From JAAZZY01 sp964612505 (GTDB lineage Bacteria; Chlamydiota; Chlamydiia; Chlamydiales; JAAZZY01), in contig CAZTEX010000013.1 of NCBI GenBank assembly GCA_964612505.1, positions 1 through 64,000 of the forward strand: a stretch of DNA of 64,000 nucleotides. Direction: 5' to 3'. The stretch's first letter is position 1, and each line of letters opens with the position of its first letter. Shown piece after piece: positions 24,611 through 33,927 of the stretch. A program made the translations under genes and the position numbers. The notes beneath the pieces were generated by a model. It was not told the origin of the DNA, did not search any database, and saw only the letters and a list, made by a program, of their open reading frames with translations.

Positions 24611-25597
24611 CTAACTCTCTAAATATTGAAACCAGTTTTTTGTAGCTTTTTCAATGCTGTTTGGCTCCCAGACTGGAGCTTCACGCCAATAATCAATATG
24701 CTGAACTATTTTTTCTACACCTTCTTCAAAGGATACTAAAGGTTTCCAGCCTAATTGACTTTGAATTTTTTGTGTATCTGCAAAAGTGCAATCAGGTTCT
24801 CCGGGTCTTTTGGGTATATAGACTTTATCACCACCTAGTAGTTCTACTAGATAATTTACGCTATAATGTCCCCCACTACCCACGTTGAAAATGCCAAAAT
24901 TGATATTGGACTGCGCAGCTTGATAAAAAGCTCTTGCAACATCAGTGACATAAGTAAAATCTCGAGTTTGCTTTCCATCACCCACAATTGTATAGGGCTT
25001 TCCATGAATCTTCTGAGCGAGAAAAACTCCAAACACAGCCCCATAAGTGCCACTTGTTCGAGATCTCGGTCCATAGACATTAAACAATCGAAGCGAAATC
25101 ATTGGAAGATGGTACACTTGGTGCCAATGGACAGCAAGTTGTTCCCCTAAATATTTTGTTAAAGCATAGGGATATTGCGGAATAGCAAGAGCAGACTCAG
25201 GAGTTGGAAATTGTGTGGCTAGCCCATAACAAGATGAAGAAGCTGAGTAGATAAGTTTTTTTACTTTTGCTTTTTTAGCTGCTTGTAAAACATTAAATGT
25301 CCCTGTGACATTGGTATCGTAATATTCTTTAGGATTTTCTATGGAAGGGACAATATCTGCAAGGGCTGCTAAATGAAAAACCCAATCAATTCCTTTAAAA
25401 TAAAGATCAATTTGTTCTCTATTACAGATATCAAATTCATGAAAGGCAAAATTGGGATTATCTTTAAACATCTCCAAATTTAACTTTCTACCACCGGAAA
25501 GATTATCCAATGTTAAAACTTGATGACCTTCAGCAAGGAGAAGCTCTATTAAGTGACTTCCGATAAATCCTGCACCACCTGTAACTAAGCATTTCAT
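24611..25597 (-). CDS. UDP-glucose 4-epimerase-like SDR
   Basis: The 328-residue extended SDR has TGGAGFIGSHL (NAD-binding GxxGxxG), SASSSCYG with the catalytic serine and YALTK (YxxxK). The C-terminal half has the nucleotide-sugar binding look (RPGEPDCTFADTQKI, as in epimerases and dehydratases of the GalE/WbpP group). It probably epimerises or otherwise modifies a nucleotide sugar. The ATG overlaps the upstream SDR stop codon (ATGA), and one base separates its stop from the isomerase gene. Exact substrate is not determinable; UDP-sugar 4-epimerisation is the default guess. Confidence 0.86.
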   Translation of the reverse strand: MKCLVTGGAGFIGSHLIELLLAEGHQVLTLDNLSGGRKLNLEMFKDNPNFAFHEFDICNREQIDLYFKGIDWVFHLAALADIVPSIENPKEYYDTNVTGTFNVLQAAKKAKVKKLIYSASSSCYGLATQFPTPESALAIPQYPYALTKYLGEQLAVHWHQVYHLPMISLRLFNVYGPRSRTSGTYGAVFGVFLAQKIHGKPYTIVGDGKQTRDFTYVTDVARAFYQAAQSNINFGIFNVGSGGHYSVNYLVELLGGDKVYIPKRPGEPDCTFADTQKIQSQLGWKPLVSFEEGVEKIVQHIDYWREAPVWEPNSIEKATKNWFQYLES

Positions 25598-26586
25598 TGT
25601 AAATCAATGGCCTTCATTGTCTTAATGTTTGAATATTTTATATCGGTTAAAGAATTAGGAAGCAATTCTTTTCTAAAAGCTTCTACTAAGTCTTCAATCG
25701 CATCTTCCACAGTGAACTTAGGAACAAATCCAAGTTCATTTTTAATTTTCTCACTTGAAACATGATAAGAGCGATTATCATCTGTTTCTTCATAGACAAG
25801 TTCTACTTTTTTTTCTTTGGAAACTAGCCTTTGTACCATTTCTCCGAGTGTTCTAACAGAGTGATTTTGATAGCCGATATTATAGATTTTTCCTTGTATT
25901 TTTTCTGTAGGCTGCTTGAGTACATGCAAATAGGCGCGCACCATATCTTTAATGTGGATGTTAGGCCGAAGCTGATCTCCTCCCATAATCTTGATTTTTC
26001 CAGTATGATAAGCCAAATTAGTCAAGATATTGACAACGACATCTAGTCTTTGTCTTGTTGAAAAACCACAAACAGTGGCGGGTCTTAAAATGGTGCCAGT
26101 AAAACGATCATCAATATATTTTAAGAGAATCTTTTCGCATTCTGCTTTAAATTTTGAGTAATCTGTTAATGGCTCAAGTTCCATCTCTTCGTTCACATTA
26201 GAAGTTTCTTTGATCCCATACACAGATGAAGAAGAGGCATAAATAAAGCGCTGAATATTTGCTTGCTTACTTAACTGCACAAAGGGTTCAAAAGAGTCTA
26301 AGTTAATGGATTTTCCAAGTGCTGGATTAAGTTCAAAACTAGGATCATTGGAAATACAAGCTAAGTGAATAACAGCCTCGCATCCTTGCAGTGCCTTAAT
26401 CACCGTGGCCTTATCACGCATGTCCCCTTTAATTTCAGTCAATTTAGGATGTCCTTTCACCGCACTTAAAACATCATCTCCATAGATATAAAGATCCAAA
26501 ACGGTGACTGCATAGCCATGAGCTAAAAGGTTAGGCACAAGCTCTGCTCCGACATAACCCGCCCCTCCAACAACTAAAATTCTCAT
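25594..26586 (-). CDS. NAD-dependent epimerase/dehydratase (SDR)
   Basis: The 330-residue protein has GGAGYVGAELV at the N-terminus, the nucleotide-sugar SDR segment HLACISNDPSFELNP, ASSSSVYG with the catalytic serine and YSKFK (YxxxK). It belongs to the same subgroup as the gene at 35837, since both share a long NDP or CDHNP segment after the third strand. GGAG precedes the ATG. It is third in the minus-strand sugar operon, 18 bases after the Gfo/Idh gene. The reaction is likely C4 oxidation followed by epimerisation or reduction of a nucleotide sugar. Confidence 0.85.
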   Translation of the reverse strand: MRILVVGGAGYVGAELVPNLLAHGYAVTVLDLYIYGDDVLSAVKGHPKLTEIKGDMRDKATVIKALQGCEAVIHLACISNDPSFELNPALGKSINLDSFEPFVQLSKQANIQRFIYASSSSVYGIKETSNVNEEMELEPLTDYSKFKAECEKILLKYIDDRFTGTILRPATVCGFSTRQRLDVVVNILTNLAYHTGKIKIMGGDQLRPNIHIKDMVRAYLHVLKQPTEKIQGKIYNIGYQNHSVRTLGEMVQRLVSKEKKVELVYEETDDNRSYHVSSEKIKNELGFVPKFTVEDAIEDLVEAFRKELLPNSLTDIKYSNIKTMKAIDLQ

Positions 26587-26604
26587 AATGACTCCTGTTT
26601 CTTT

Positions 26605-27588
26605 TTAAACTAACTGCTTACTGTTGAATACAGACTGTGCTTTTTCTAAAACTTCCATAACATGCAAGCCCTCTTCACCATTCGTCAAAGGCTCTCTTCT
26701 AGTTTCGCAGCAGCTTATAAAATGTTTACACTCTTCTTTTAAAGGCTCATGATCATCTATCATTATTGATTGGGCTTTCTCAGAGTTAAACCGAATGCTT
26801 GAACCTTTAATATCGATTTGATTTTTCCATAGCATAACTTTATTTTTTTGATCTTGTAAATCATCAAAGACAATCATCCCTTTTGTACCCATCATCGCAA
26901 ATTTACGCTCTGCATAAGGGTATGCCCAACCCACTTCAATATCGGCACTTAATCCTTGAGAGAATTCAAAATGTAACCAACTTTGATCAATATATTTTTC
27001 TGAAAAAAAACTCTTGTGCCTCGCTTGAAAATCAAGAAGTTCTCTATTGGCTGCAAAAGAGAGTAGCACTGAGATATCATGTGGAGCAAACGCCCATAAC
27101 GCACTATTTTCTGCCCCTTTTGAACCAAAGTTTAATCGCTTGAATGAACAATGATAAATATCTCCTATCTCTTGATTTGCGATCATCTCTTTTACTTTGA
27201 CAACACCAGGATGATAATGCAAAAGATGACCTACCATTAAGATTTTCTGTCCGGCTTTGGCAAGTTGCCAAAGTTCTTTTGCCTGATCAACACTTTCACA
27301 CATTGCTTTTTCAACAAACACATCTTTACCTGCTAGTAATGATAGTTTGGCCAAAGGAAAATGCAAATGAGTTGGTACAGCTAGAACAACTTTCTTTATT
27401 TCAGGATTTTTTAAAACTTCATTAAAATCGTTGGTAAATCGCACTCCAGAAAACTGAGTTTGATAATAGGCAAGATGATAGAGATTATGATCGCAAATAG
27501 TATGAAGAGCTTTTAGTTCAAAATAGTTTCTCGCTAAATTTTTCCCCCAATACCCCACTCCTATTACTGCAAGATCTTTCTTTATCAT
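26605..27588 (-). CDS. Gfo/Idh/MocA-family nucleotide-sugar dehydrogenase
   Basis: The 327-residue oxidoreductase has the Rossmann motif GVGYWGKNLARN and the family's central EKxxC segment (VEKAMCESV, where many relatives have EKP). The GYWGKN form is common in WlbA/WbpB-type enzymes, which oxidise C3 of a UDP-sugar. A DegT-type aminotransferase gene directly upstream overlaps it by four bases. The pair resembles the WbpB-WbpE or GnnA-GnnB couple, in which a 3-keto sugar is made and then aminated. C3 amination is therefore a good inference. No acetyltransferase gene completing the WbpB/D/E route is present. Confidence 0.86.
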   Translation of the reverse strand: MIKKDLAVIGVGYWGKNLARNYFELKALHTICDHNLYHLAYYQTQFSGVRFTNDFNEVLKNPEIKKVVLAVPTHLHFPLAKLSLLAGKDVFVEKAMCESVDQAKELWQLAKAGQKILMVGHLLHYHPGVVKVKEMIANQEIGDIYHCSFKRLNFGSKGAENSALWAFAPHDISVLLSFAANRELLDFQARHKSFFSEKYIDQSWLHFEFSQGLSADIEVGWAYPYAERKFAMMGTKGMIVFDDLQDQKNKVMLWKNQIDIKGSSIRFNSEKAQSIMIDDHEPLKEECKHFISCCETRREPLTNGEEGLHVMEVLEKAQSVFNSKQLV

Positions 27589-28691
27589 CTAATAGCTTCT
27601 TCCAATGCTAATTCATTTAATGCCAGTACAATTTTTTGCTGATCTTCTTTTGTTAAAGAAGGATGCATTGGAATATTAAAGACCTCTTTGGCGACTCGCT
27701 CTGCATTGGGGAGATCACCCTCTTGATAACCCAAGTCTTGATAAGCTGTCTGAAGGTGGATGCAAATAGGGTAATAAACGGCAGCAGGAATTCCTTTTTG
27801 TCCAAGTAAATTAATTATTTTGTCCCTTTGAGGGTGTTTTAAAGTATACTGAGCAAAAGTATGCGTGTTGCCAGGTGTAATCTTAGGAACTTGGTAAAGC
27901 TCGTGAATATTCTCATTAAAAAATGCCCCTATTTGAGCTCTGATGCGAAGCTCTTCTGGAAAGAAAGGTAACTTTGCTTTCAAAATGGCCGCTTGCAAAG
28001 TGTCAAGTCTTGCATTCATCCCAACATATTGATGGTTGTAGCGAATAGGAGCTCCATGAACACGCAGCGCTTTCATTTTTTCAGCTAATTGTGCATCATT
28101 CGTAAAAACAGCCCCCCCATCTCCGTAACATCCCAAAGGTTTTGTAGGGAAAAAACTTGTTGCACTGATAGTGGCTATCGAGCCACTTTTTCTTCCATAT
28201 TGAGTAGATCCAAAACTTTGAGCCCCATCCTCAATTACAGCCAAATTATAAGCTTTAGCAATCTGCATAATTTTTTTAAAATCAGGCATTTGCCCATATA
28301 AGCTGACAGGGATAATCGCTTTTGTTCGAGGTGTGATCACCTTTTCAATCTCGTCCACATCCATTACAAACGTTTCTGGGTCAATATCGACAAACACAGG
28401 CTTAGCTTTGACTCGTCGCACACACTCAACAGGGCTGACCCATGTAAAGGGAGTACAAATAACTTCATCGCCGGCTTTGATTTCTAATGCTTCTAAAGCC
28501 AAAAGCAAGGCGTCTGTTCCGCTAGAAGCTCCAATGCAATGCGAGACCTCCACAAAATTTTCAAGCTCTTGTTCAAGTTCTCGAATTTGCTTGCCCATGA
28601 TAAATTGACCGCTTTCAAGCACTGTTTGAATAGCAAAATCAATTTCTGATTTATATTGGAGGTATTGTTGCTTAAGATTGACGAATTCCAT
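27585..28691 (-). CDS. DegT/DnrJ/EryC1/StrS-family sugar aminotransferase (WbpE-like)
   Basis: This 368-residue PLP enzyme has the sugar-aminotransferase motifs: SSGTDALLLALEAL, EDGAQSFG (D155 contacts the pyridine nitrogen) and SFFPTKPLGCYGDGGA, with K184 as the PLP lysine. The FFPTKPLGCYGDGGA wording is typical of WbpE/WlbC enzymes, which use glutamate to aminate a 3-keto UDP-sugar. It heads the ten-gene minus-strand operon and overlaps the dehydrogenase gene that should supply its substrate. A divergent promoter region of about 180 bases separates it from a second aminotransferase gene. Confidence 0.9.
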   Translation of the reverse strand: MEFVNLKQQYLQYKSEIDFAIQTVLESGQFIMGKQIRELEQELENFVEVSHCIGASSGTDALLLALEALEIKAGDEVICTPFTWVSPVECVRRVKAKPVFVDIDPETFVMDVDEIEKVITPRTKAIIPVSLYGQMPDFKKIMQIAKAYNLAVIEDGAQSFGSTQYGRKSGSIATISATSFFPTKPLGCYGDGGAVFTNDAQLAEKMKALRVHGAPIRYNHQYVGMNARLDTLQAAILKAKLPFFPEELRIRAQIGAFFNENIHELYQVPKITPGNTHTFAQYTLKHPQRDKIINLLGQKGIPAAVYYPICIHLQTAYQDLGYQEGDLPNAERVAKEVFNIPMHPSLTKEDQQKIVLALNELALEEAIR

Positions 28692-28737
28692 GATTTTTTA
28701 GCTCATCTGAGAAATATAGAGACAATTGTATTAAAGC

Positions 28738-28751
28738 GCTTAACTTTAAGC
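28738..28751. promoter_or_regulatory. Inverted repeat between the divergent sugar operons
   Basis: GCTTAA-CT-TTAAGC is a perfect 6-bp inverted repeat, and a related TTAAGCGC lies about 45 bases away near 28794. In a divergent promoter region it could be an operator controlling both operons. Chance occurrence in AT-rich DNA is quite possible. Confidence 0.25.
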
Positions 28752-28874
28752 AGGAAACCAAAAATAAATCCAGTAAAAAATATCCTTAAGCGCAACGCTA
28801 ATAATCTTTTGCTATTAATAAGGAAAAAATCATAATAGATTTTTGCTATTTTTTTAATATAAGGATTTTCATTG

Positions 28875-30059
28875 ATGCAAGTTCCATTTTCTTATCTAGA
28901 GCGCCAATTTCAACAATCAGCAGATTTAACGAAAAGCAAAGAATTAACAGACTACATTATTGATGATATTCGAGCATTCTTAAAAACTTCTGAATTTACT
29001 TTGGGGAGTAAAGTTGAACTCTTTGAGAAAAAATTTGCAGAGTATATTGGTGTCAAACACGCTATTGGAGTAGGCTCTGGAACTGATGCTTTAATCTTAT
29101 CGCTGAGAGCTTTAAACATTGGACATGGACATGAAGTCATTACTTGTGCTGAAACATTTATTGCAACAGCAGGCGCTATCGCTGCAGTAGGAGCAACCCC
29201 CGTCTTTGTCGATGTAAACGATGAATTTACCATTGATGAAACCCTCATTGAAAAAGCCATCACTGCAAAAACAAAAGCTATTATTCCTGTGTATTTTACA
29301 GGAAATTGTCCTCATATGGAAGCCATTTTAAAAATCGCCCATCGCCATAAATTACATGTTATTGAAGATTCTTGCTGCGGCATTGATGCTCGTTATAAAG
29401 GGCAGCGAGCTGGCTCTTTTGGCATCACAGGCACTTTTAGCTTCCATCCACTCAAAAACTTAAATGTCTGGTCCGATGGTGGAATGATTACGACAAACTC
29501 AGATGAAGTGGCTCGTAAATTGAGACTTTTAAGAAATCATGGACTTGTCAATCGAGATGAAGTGGAATGCTTTGGATACAACTCCAGACTAGATGCTCTG
29601 CAAGCGGTGGTCGCTTTAAGAATGATTGACGATGTGACCCAAGTGACTGATCAAAGAATAGCCAACGCAAAAAAAATAGATCAAGGACTCAGCGACTTAT
29701 CTGAATATATCGAAATCCCTTATCGAAATCCAAATTATCGCCATGTCTTTCACCTATATATGCTAAGAGTCAAAGAGCGAGATGCTCTTTTAAAATATTG
29801 CCAACAACGGGGCATTGAAGCCAAGATTCATTATCCCATTGAACTGCCTTACCAACAATGTTGCGAGCATTTGGGTTATAAAAAGGGAGACTTTCCTAAA
29901 GCTGAAAGAGACTCTAGTAGCATTATCACCCTTCCTTGTCATCAGCATTTGACGGAAAACGAAACCAATTATATGATTGAAACTATACGGAGCTTTTACA
30001 GAAATGAAGTCAGTGCCTTACGTAGATTTAGCGCTACAGCATCAAGCCATCAAAAATGA
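28875..30059 (+). CDS. DegT/DnrJ/EryC1/StrS-family sugar aminotransferase 2
   Basis: The 394-residue PLP enzyme has GVGSGTDALILSLRAL, IEDSCCGI (D165) and FSFHPLKNLNVWSDGG with the PLP lysine K194. The HPLKNLN form differs from the WbpE-type enzyme next door and is closer to aminotransferases acting on keto-sugars at C3 or C4. The ATG at 28875 has AAGGA nine bases before it and is preferred to the overlapping TTG at 28872. It heads the plus-strand operon. Its last 56 bases overlap the start of the next aminotransferase gene, an unusually long same-strand overlap. The sugar substrate is unknown. Confidence 0.88.
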   Translation: MQVPFSYLERQFQQSADLTKSKELTDYIIDDIRAFLKTSEFTLGSKVELFEKKFAEYIGVKHAIGVGSGTDALILSLRALNIGHGHEVITCAETFIATAGAIAAVGATPVFVDVNDEFTIDETLIEKAITAKTKAIIPVYFTGNCPHMEAILKIAHRHKLHVIEDSCCGIDARYKGQRAGSFGITGTFSFHPLKNLNVWSDGGMITTNSDEVARKLRLLRNHGLVNRDEVECFGYNSRLDALQAVVALRMIDDVTQVTDQRIANAKKIDQGLSDLSEYIEIPYRNPNYRHVFHLYMLRVKERDALLKYCQQRGIEAKIHYPIELPYQQCCEHLGYKKGDFPKAERDSSSIITLPCHQHLTENETNYMIETIRSFYRNEVSALRRFSATASSHQK

Positions 30060-31110
30060 AATTCTAGCTGCAGTGAGTCAAGTCCTTGACTGTGGGGATT
30101 TCATTTTAGGTAAAGAAGTTGAAATATTTGAAAAGAATCTGGCCAAGTACTGTAATACGCGTTTTGCTTTAGGGGTCAATTCTGGAACAGATGCTCTTTT
30201 TTTAGCTTTAAAAGCATTTGGCATTGGAGAGGGTGATGAAGTCATTGTCCCTCCAAATTCTTTTTTAGCAAGCGCCTCTTCTGTGATCGCAGCTAGAGCC
30301 AAGCCTGTTTATGTTGACATCAGAGAGGATCTCAACATCGATCCTGCTTTGATTGAGGCCAAAATCACAAAAAAAACAAAAGCCATTATGCCTGTTCACC
30401 TCACTGGAAAACCGGCGGATATGCATCCTATTTTAGAAATAGCTAAAAAATACAATTTAAAAGTAATTGAAGACACTGCGCAAGCTTTTGGTGCAGAATA
30501 TCATGGAAAAAAAGTGGGCTCTTTAGGAGATGCTGGCTGCTTTAGCTTACATCCTTTAAAAACACTGAATGCTTGTGGAGATGCAGGAGCCATTACTTTA
30601 AATGATGAAGAGGCTTATGAAAATCTAAGGCAATTAAGAAACATTGGATTAAAAAATCGCAATGAATCGGATAGATGGGGATATAACAGCCGGCTCGATA
30701 CCATCCAAGCTGCTATTTTAAATATCAAACTCAAGTATGTCGATGGATGGAATGAGATTCGCATTGGGCTCGCTCAAGTCTATGCCGATGCATTAAAAGA
30801 CATTGTTAGAGTTCCAGAAAATCAACCTTTTGAAAAATCAGTTTACCATACTTTTGTGATTCAAACTCCTTGGAGAGATCAGTTACAAACCTATTTAGAA
30901 AAACATCAAATAGGAACTAAAATTCACTACCCTATTCCGATTCATATGCAAACTGCGGCTAAAAGATTTGGGTATTCACTTGGCAGCTATCCTGTTACTG
31001 AAAAATGCGCCAAAGAGATCTTAAGCTTGCCTATTCATCAAGATTTAGGGTTAGATCAAGTTCAGCAAGTGATTGAAACTATCTATGCTTTTTTTAAAGA
31101 GTGTGCTTAA
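30004..31110 (+). CDS. DegT/DnrJ/EryC1/StrS-family sugar aminotransferase 3
   Basis: The 368-residue PLP enzyme has NSGTDALFLALKAF, IEDTAQAFG (D157) and FSLHPLKTLNACGDAG with the PLP lysine K186. It is clearly a paralogue of the preceding gene (HPLK-T/N-LN in both). The ATG at 30004 fits the conserved N-terminal VPYVDLALQH and has GGAG about ten bases upstream, so the gene truly begins inside the preceding one. Its TAA overlaps the next start by one base (TAATG). Two paralogues in tandem suggest two amino positions or two sugars. Which sugars is unknown. Confidence 0.88.
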   Translation: MKSVPYVDLALQHQAIKNEILAAVSQVLDCGDFILGKEVEIFEKNLAKYCNTRFALGVNSGTDALFLALKAFGIGEGDEVIVPPNSFLASASSVIAARAKPVYVDIREDLNIDPALIEAKITKKTKAIMPVHLTGKPADMHPILEIAKKYNLKVIEDTAQAFGAEYHGKKVGSLGDAGCFSLHPLKTLNACGDAGAITLNDEEAYENLRQLRNIGLKNRNESDRWGYNSRLDTIQAAILNIKLKYVDGWNEIRIGLAQVYADALKDIVRVPENQPFEKSVYHTFVIQTPWRDQLQTYLEKHQIGTKIHYPIPIHMQTAAKRFGYSLGSYPVTEKCAKEILSLPIHQDLGLDQVQQVIETIYAFFKECA

Positions 31111-32006
31111 TGAGCCAAGACACAACCATTATCTTTGGTTGCACAGGATATATCGGATCATATCTGCTCGCTTTTTATCGACAAAAAGGACATTTCACTT
31201 TAGGAACTTCGCGTAAGCATCACCCATCAACAATTTTTTTTGATTTAACAAAACCCAACTTGCAGTTTCTAGACCAGCTGCCTCAAGGTAATAAAACGGC
31301 TATCATTTGTGCAGCCATTCCTAATATTGAGAAATGTGAGCAAAATCCACAAGAGACATTTAAAACCAATGTCTTGTCTACTTTGAACCTTGTTGACTTG
31401 CTGGTTCAGAGAAAAATAAAGCCTGTTGTTTTTTCCAGCGACATTGTCTTTGATGGAACCCTGCCCATTTATACAGACGATAGCCTGCCTACTCCAATCA
31501 ACGAATATAGTTCTCACAAAACTTTTTTAGAGCAGCTGATTCCAAAACTTTGCAATGATTACCTAATTCTTCGCCTAAGCAAAACATATAGCTGCTCAGC
31601 GCAAGATCAAACCCTTTTACATCAGCTAGCGCAACGCTTAATGCAAAATGAAAAAATGAGGGCGGCTTCAGATCTCCTATTTAATCCTATTCACATTGAA
31701 GATGTTATTGAAATAACCAACCTCTTAATCGAAAATAAATGCCGCGGACTCTATAATGTCACAGGACAACAAACAACGAGCTGGTATGAACTAGCAAAAA
31801 GGGTTTCCCAAGTTTGTGGTAAAGATCCCTCTTTGATTGAAGAAGCTTCTATTGATGAATTTTCAGCAGGAGCCAAAAGAGCCAAAAATCTTATTGTGAT
31901 TCCCAAAAAATTTTCCATAGAATTTCCAAATTATACTTTCTCTCTTTTAGAAGATAATATAAATAGGTTAAGTTCTTTTTATAACCCACAACCTTTGATT
32001 AAATGA
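31110..32006 (+). CDS. RmlD-like sugar reductase (SDR)
   Basis: This 298-residue protein has a Rossmann GxxGxxG (G10, G13, G16 in FGCTGYIG), FSSDIVFDG and EYSSHK as the catalytic YxxxK. The arrangement (SSDxVFDG, then YxxxK about ten to twenty residues later, then LRLSKTYS) is that of the RmlD/dTDP-4-dehydrorhamnose reductase group, which reduces a 4-keto sugar. The ATG at 31110 shares a base with the previous stop, and the stop overlaps the next start, so translation is tightly coupled. The actual nucleotide sugar is unknown. Confidence 0.82.
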   Translation: MSQDTTIIFGCTGYIGSYLLAFYRQKGHFTLGTSRKHHPSTIFFDLTKPNLQFLDQLPQGNKTAIICAAIPNIEKCEQNPQETFKTNVLSTLNLVDLLVQRKIKPVVFSSDIVFDGTLPIYTDDSLPTPINEYSSHKTFLEQLIPKLCNDYLILRLSKTYSCSAQDQTLLHQLAQRLMQNEKMRAASDLLFNPIHIEDVIEITNLLIENKCRGLYNVTGQQTTSWYELAKRVSQVCGKDPSLIEEASIDEFSAGAKRAKNLIVIPKKFSIEFPNYTFSLLEDNINRLSSFYNPQPLIK

Positions 32007-33061
32007 TGAAAAGTTTAGCTGCTGTTTTAGAACAAATTAATCAACCTTTAAAAATTTTAGAACTGGACGTGCCCTCTTTAGCACCTGGACAGGTTTTAGT
32101 TAAAATTGCTTACTCTGGTATCTGTCAATCACAACTCAATGAGTTAAAGGGTAAAAAAGGAGAAGATAAGTTTTTGCCTCACACCATGGGTCATGAAGCT
32201 TCTGGCATTGTGATGGCCGTTGGAGCCAATGTAACAAAAGTAAAACCAGGTGATCATGTGGTTGCCTCTTGGATCAAAGGCAAAGGGCTAAATGCTGCTG
32301 GCACTCAATATCTATTTGGTAATCAAAAGATTAACTCTGGAGCTATTAGCACCTTTATGTCACATGCTGTTATCTCTGAGAATCGCCTTATTCCTATTGA
32401 TAAAGAGTTGCCTTTAAAACTAGCAGCACTTCTTGGCTGCGCTCTTCCCACAGGGATTGGGCTTATCTTTAATACTTTAAAATTAAGACCCGGTTCTACA
32501 CTCGCCATTTTTGGATTAGGAGGTATTGGTCTAAGCGCTCTCATTGGCGCTAAATTGATGTATGCTTCAAAAATTATCGCCATCGATATTGTAGATGACA
32601 AATTAGATCTCGCTAAAAAGCTCGGCGCCACCCATGTGATCAATGCGCTTAAAGAAAACGCCTGCGAAAAGATTTTAGAATATACCGCAAATAGCGGGGT
32701 TGATTACTCCATTGAAGCTGCAGGTAACAAAAAAGCGATGGAGCAAGCCTTTAAAGTGGTTAAAAATGGCACAGGGCTTTGCGCAATAGCTGGTAACATC
32801 AAACACGATCAAACAATTGAAATTAATCCTTTTGATTTAATTTTAGGAAAAAAAATTATTGGATCCTGGGGCGGAGAAAGCCAAATCGATGAAGATGTTT
32901 TTCTCTACTCAAAATTATTTAAAGAGGCTAAAATCAATGTTGATGCATTAATTAGCCATGAGTTTTCGTTAGACAAAATTAATGATGCTATGCAGCTTTT
33001 GGATGCTGGAAAAGCAGTTCGTTGCTTAATTCATTTTAAAGAAGAGCTTGTCAAAAGTTAA
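32003..33061 (+). CDS. Zinc-type alcohol dehydrogenase-like protein (MDR family)
   Basis: The 352-residue medium-chain dehydrogenase has catalytic zinc ligands in SGICQS (C41) and MGHEASG (H64, E65), a third cysteine in LLGCALPTGIG, and the NAD-binding FGLGGIGLS. The lobe that carries the four structural-zinc cysteines in classical alcohol dehydrogenases lacks them (KGKGLNAAGTQY). Such enzymes oxidise alcohols or sugar hydroxyls with NAD. In this operon it may act on the sugar intermediate or its side chain, perhaps one added by the E1 pair. The start codon overlaps the previous stop (ATGATG). Confidence 0.84.
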   Translation: MMKSLAAVLEQINQPLKILELDVPSLAPGQVLVKIAYSGICQSQLNELKGKKGEDKFLPHTMGHEASGIVMAVGANVTKVKPGDHVVASWIKGKGLNAAGTQYLFGNQKINSGAISTFMSHAVISENRLIPIDKELPLKLAALLGCALPTGIGLIFNTLKLRPGSTLAIFGLGGIGLSALIGAKLMYASKIIAIDIVDDKLDLAKKLGATHVINALKENACEKILEYTANSGVDYSIEAAGNKKAMEQAFKVVKNGTGLCAIAGNIKHDQTIEINPFDLILGKKIIGSWGGESQIDEDVFLYSKLFKEAKINVDALISHEFSLDKINDAMQLLDAGKAVRCLIHFKEELVKS

Positions 33062-33081
33062 AAGATAATAAGGTATAAGTA

Positions 33082-33897
33082 ATGCACACCATAGAACAAT
33101 TCAAACGATATGAACAAGAATTTGCAGAAAAGGGCTATTTTGTTTTAGACCTCAATAATCCTGAGCTTGTAGAAGAGGCATCCATTGCTTTGGATAAGCA
33201 TCTCAAAGAGATCACTCAAAATAATCAAATTACCCTTGAAAATTACCATCAATTTTTCCAAGACGACGCTTCTCACTATGACATGCAATACCAAATGCTT
33301 CAATTCTTTAGAGAAAAGGAATTCGCACAAAAAATTATTCTTGCCAACATTGCTGCTTATCAATTTATTTTAGGCCCAGATTTAGATATCCAAGTCGCTC
33401 CCTATTTGAGAATCACAAGGCCCCATAAGCCCAAAGATAACATTGGTTACCATCGAGATACTTTTTACGGAACAGGGCCTGGAGAAATTTCAACTGTCAT
33501 TCCATTTGTCAATCTTTCAAAAGATAATACTTTAAGTGTCATTCCTAAATCTCATGTTATTCCTGATCGCTTTTTTAAGACAACGCAGACTGTGAGTACA
33601 GAGATCACTAAAGATTCTAAAAGACATCAAATGGGATTTTTATATGCTCCCAAAGTCCTAGAGCCTTCTGTTAGAAATGATGTGGTCCCTATTCCTTTGA
33701 AAAAAGGACAAGCTCTTGTTTTTATGCTATCGATTATCCATGGTAGTGAGGTTAATAAAACAGAGACTCCTCGTTGGTCAACAGACATCCGAGTTAGAAA
33801 CTCGTTGACCCCACTGAATGAAACTATGAAAGCAAATTACTATAAGTCTTTAAAAACTTCAGCAACCGCACAAGCATTTCAATCTTGGTCTAATTAA
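33082..33897 (+). CDS. PhyH-type Fe(II)/2-oxoglutarate dioxygenase 1
   Basis: The 271-residue protein shows the iron facial triad of phytanoyl-CoA hydroxylase-like enzymes: H124 and D126 in YHRDTFYG, and H220 in IIHGSE, followed by R231 in PRWSTD, the 2-oxoglutarate-binding arginine. These enzymes hydroxylate a C-H bond using oxygen and 2-oxoglutarate. As last gene of the plus-strand sugar operon it may hydroxylate a sugar or lipid precursor. AAGG lies before the ATG. A second, divergent PhyH-type gene ends 30 bases away on the other strand. Confidence 0.84.
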   Translation: MHTIEQFKRYEQEFAEKGYFVLDLNNPELVEEASIALDKHLKEITQNNQITLENYHQFFQDDASHYDMQYQMLQFFREKEFAQKIILANIAAYQFILGPDLDIQVAPYLRITRPHKPKDNIGYHRDTFYGTGPGEISTVIPFVNLSKDNTLSVIPKSHVIPDRFFKTTQTVSTEITKDSKRHQMGFLYAPKVLEPSVRNDVVPIPLKKGQALVFMLSIIHGSEVNKTETPRWSTDIRVRNSLTPLNETMKANYYKSLKTSATAQAFQSWSN

Positions 33898-33927
33898 AAA
33901 ACGTCCCTAGATTTGCTTTTCAAAGGC

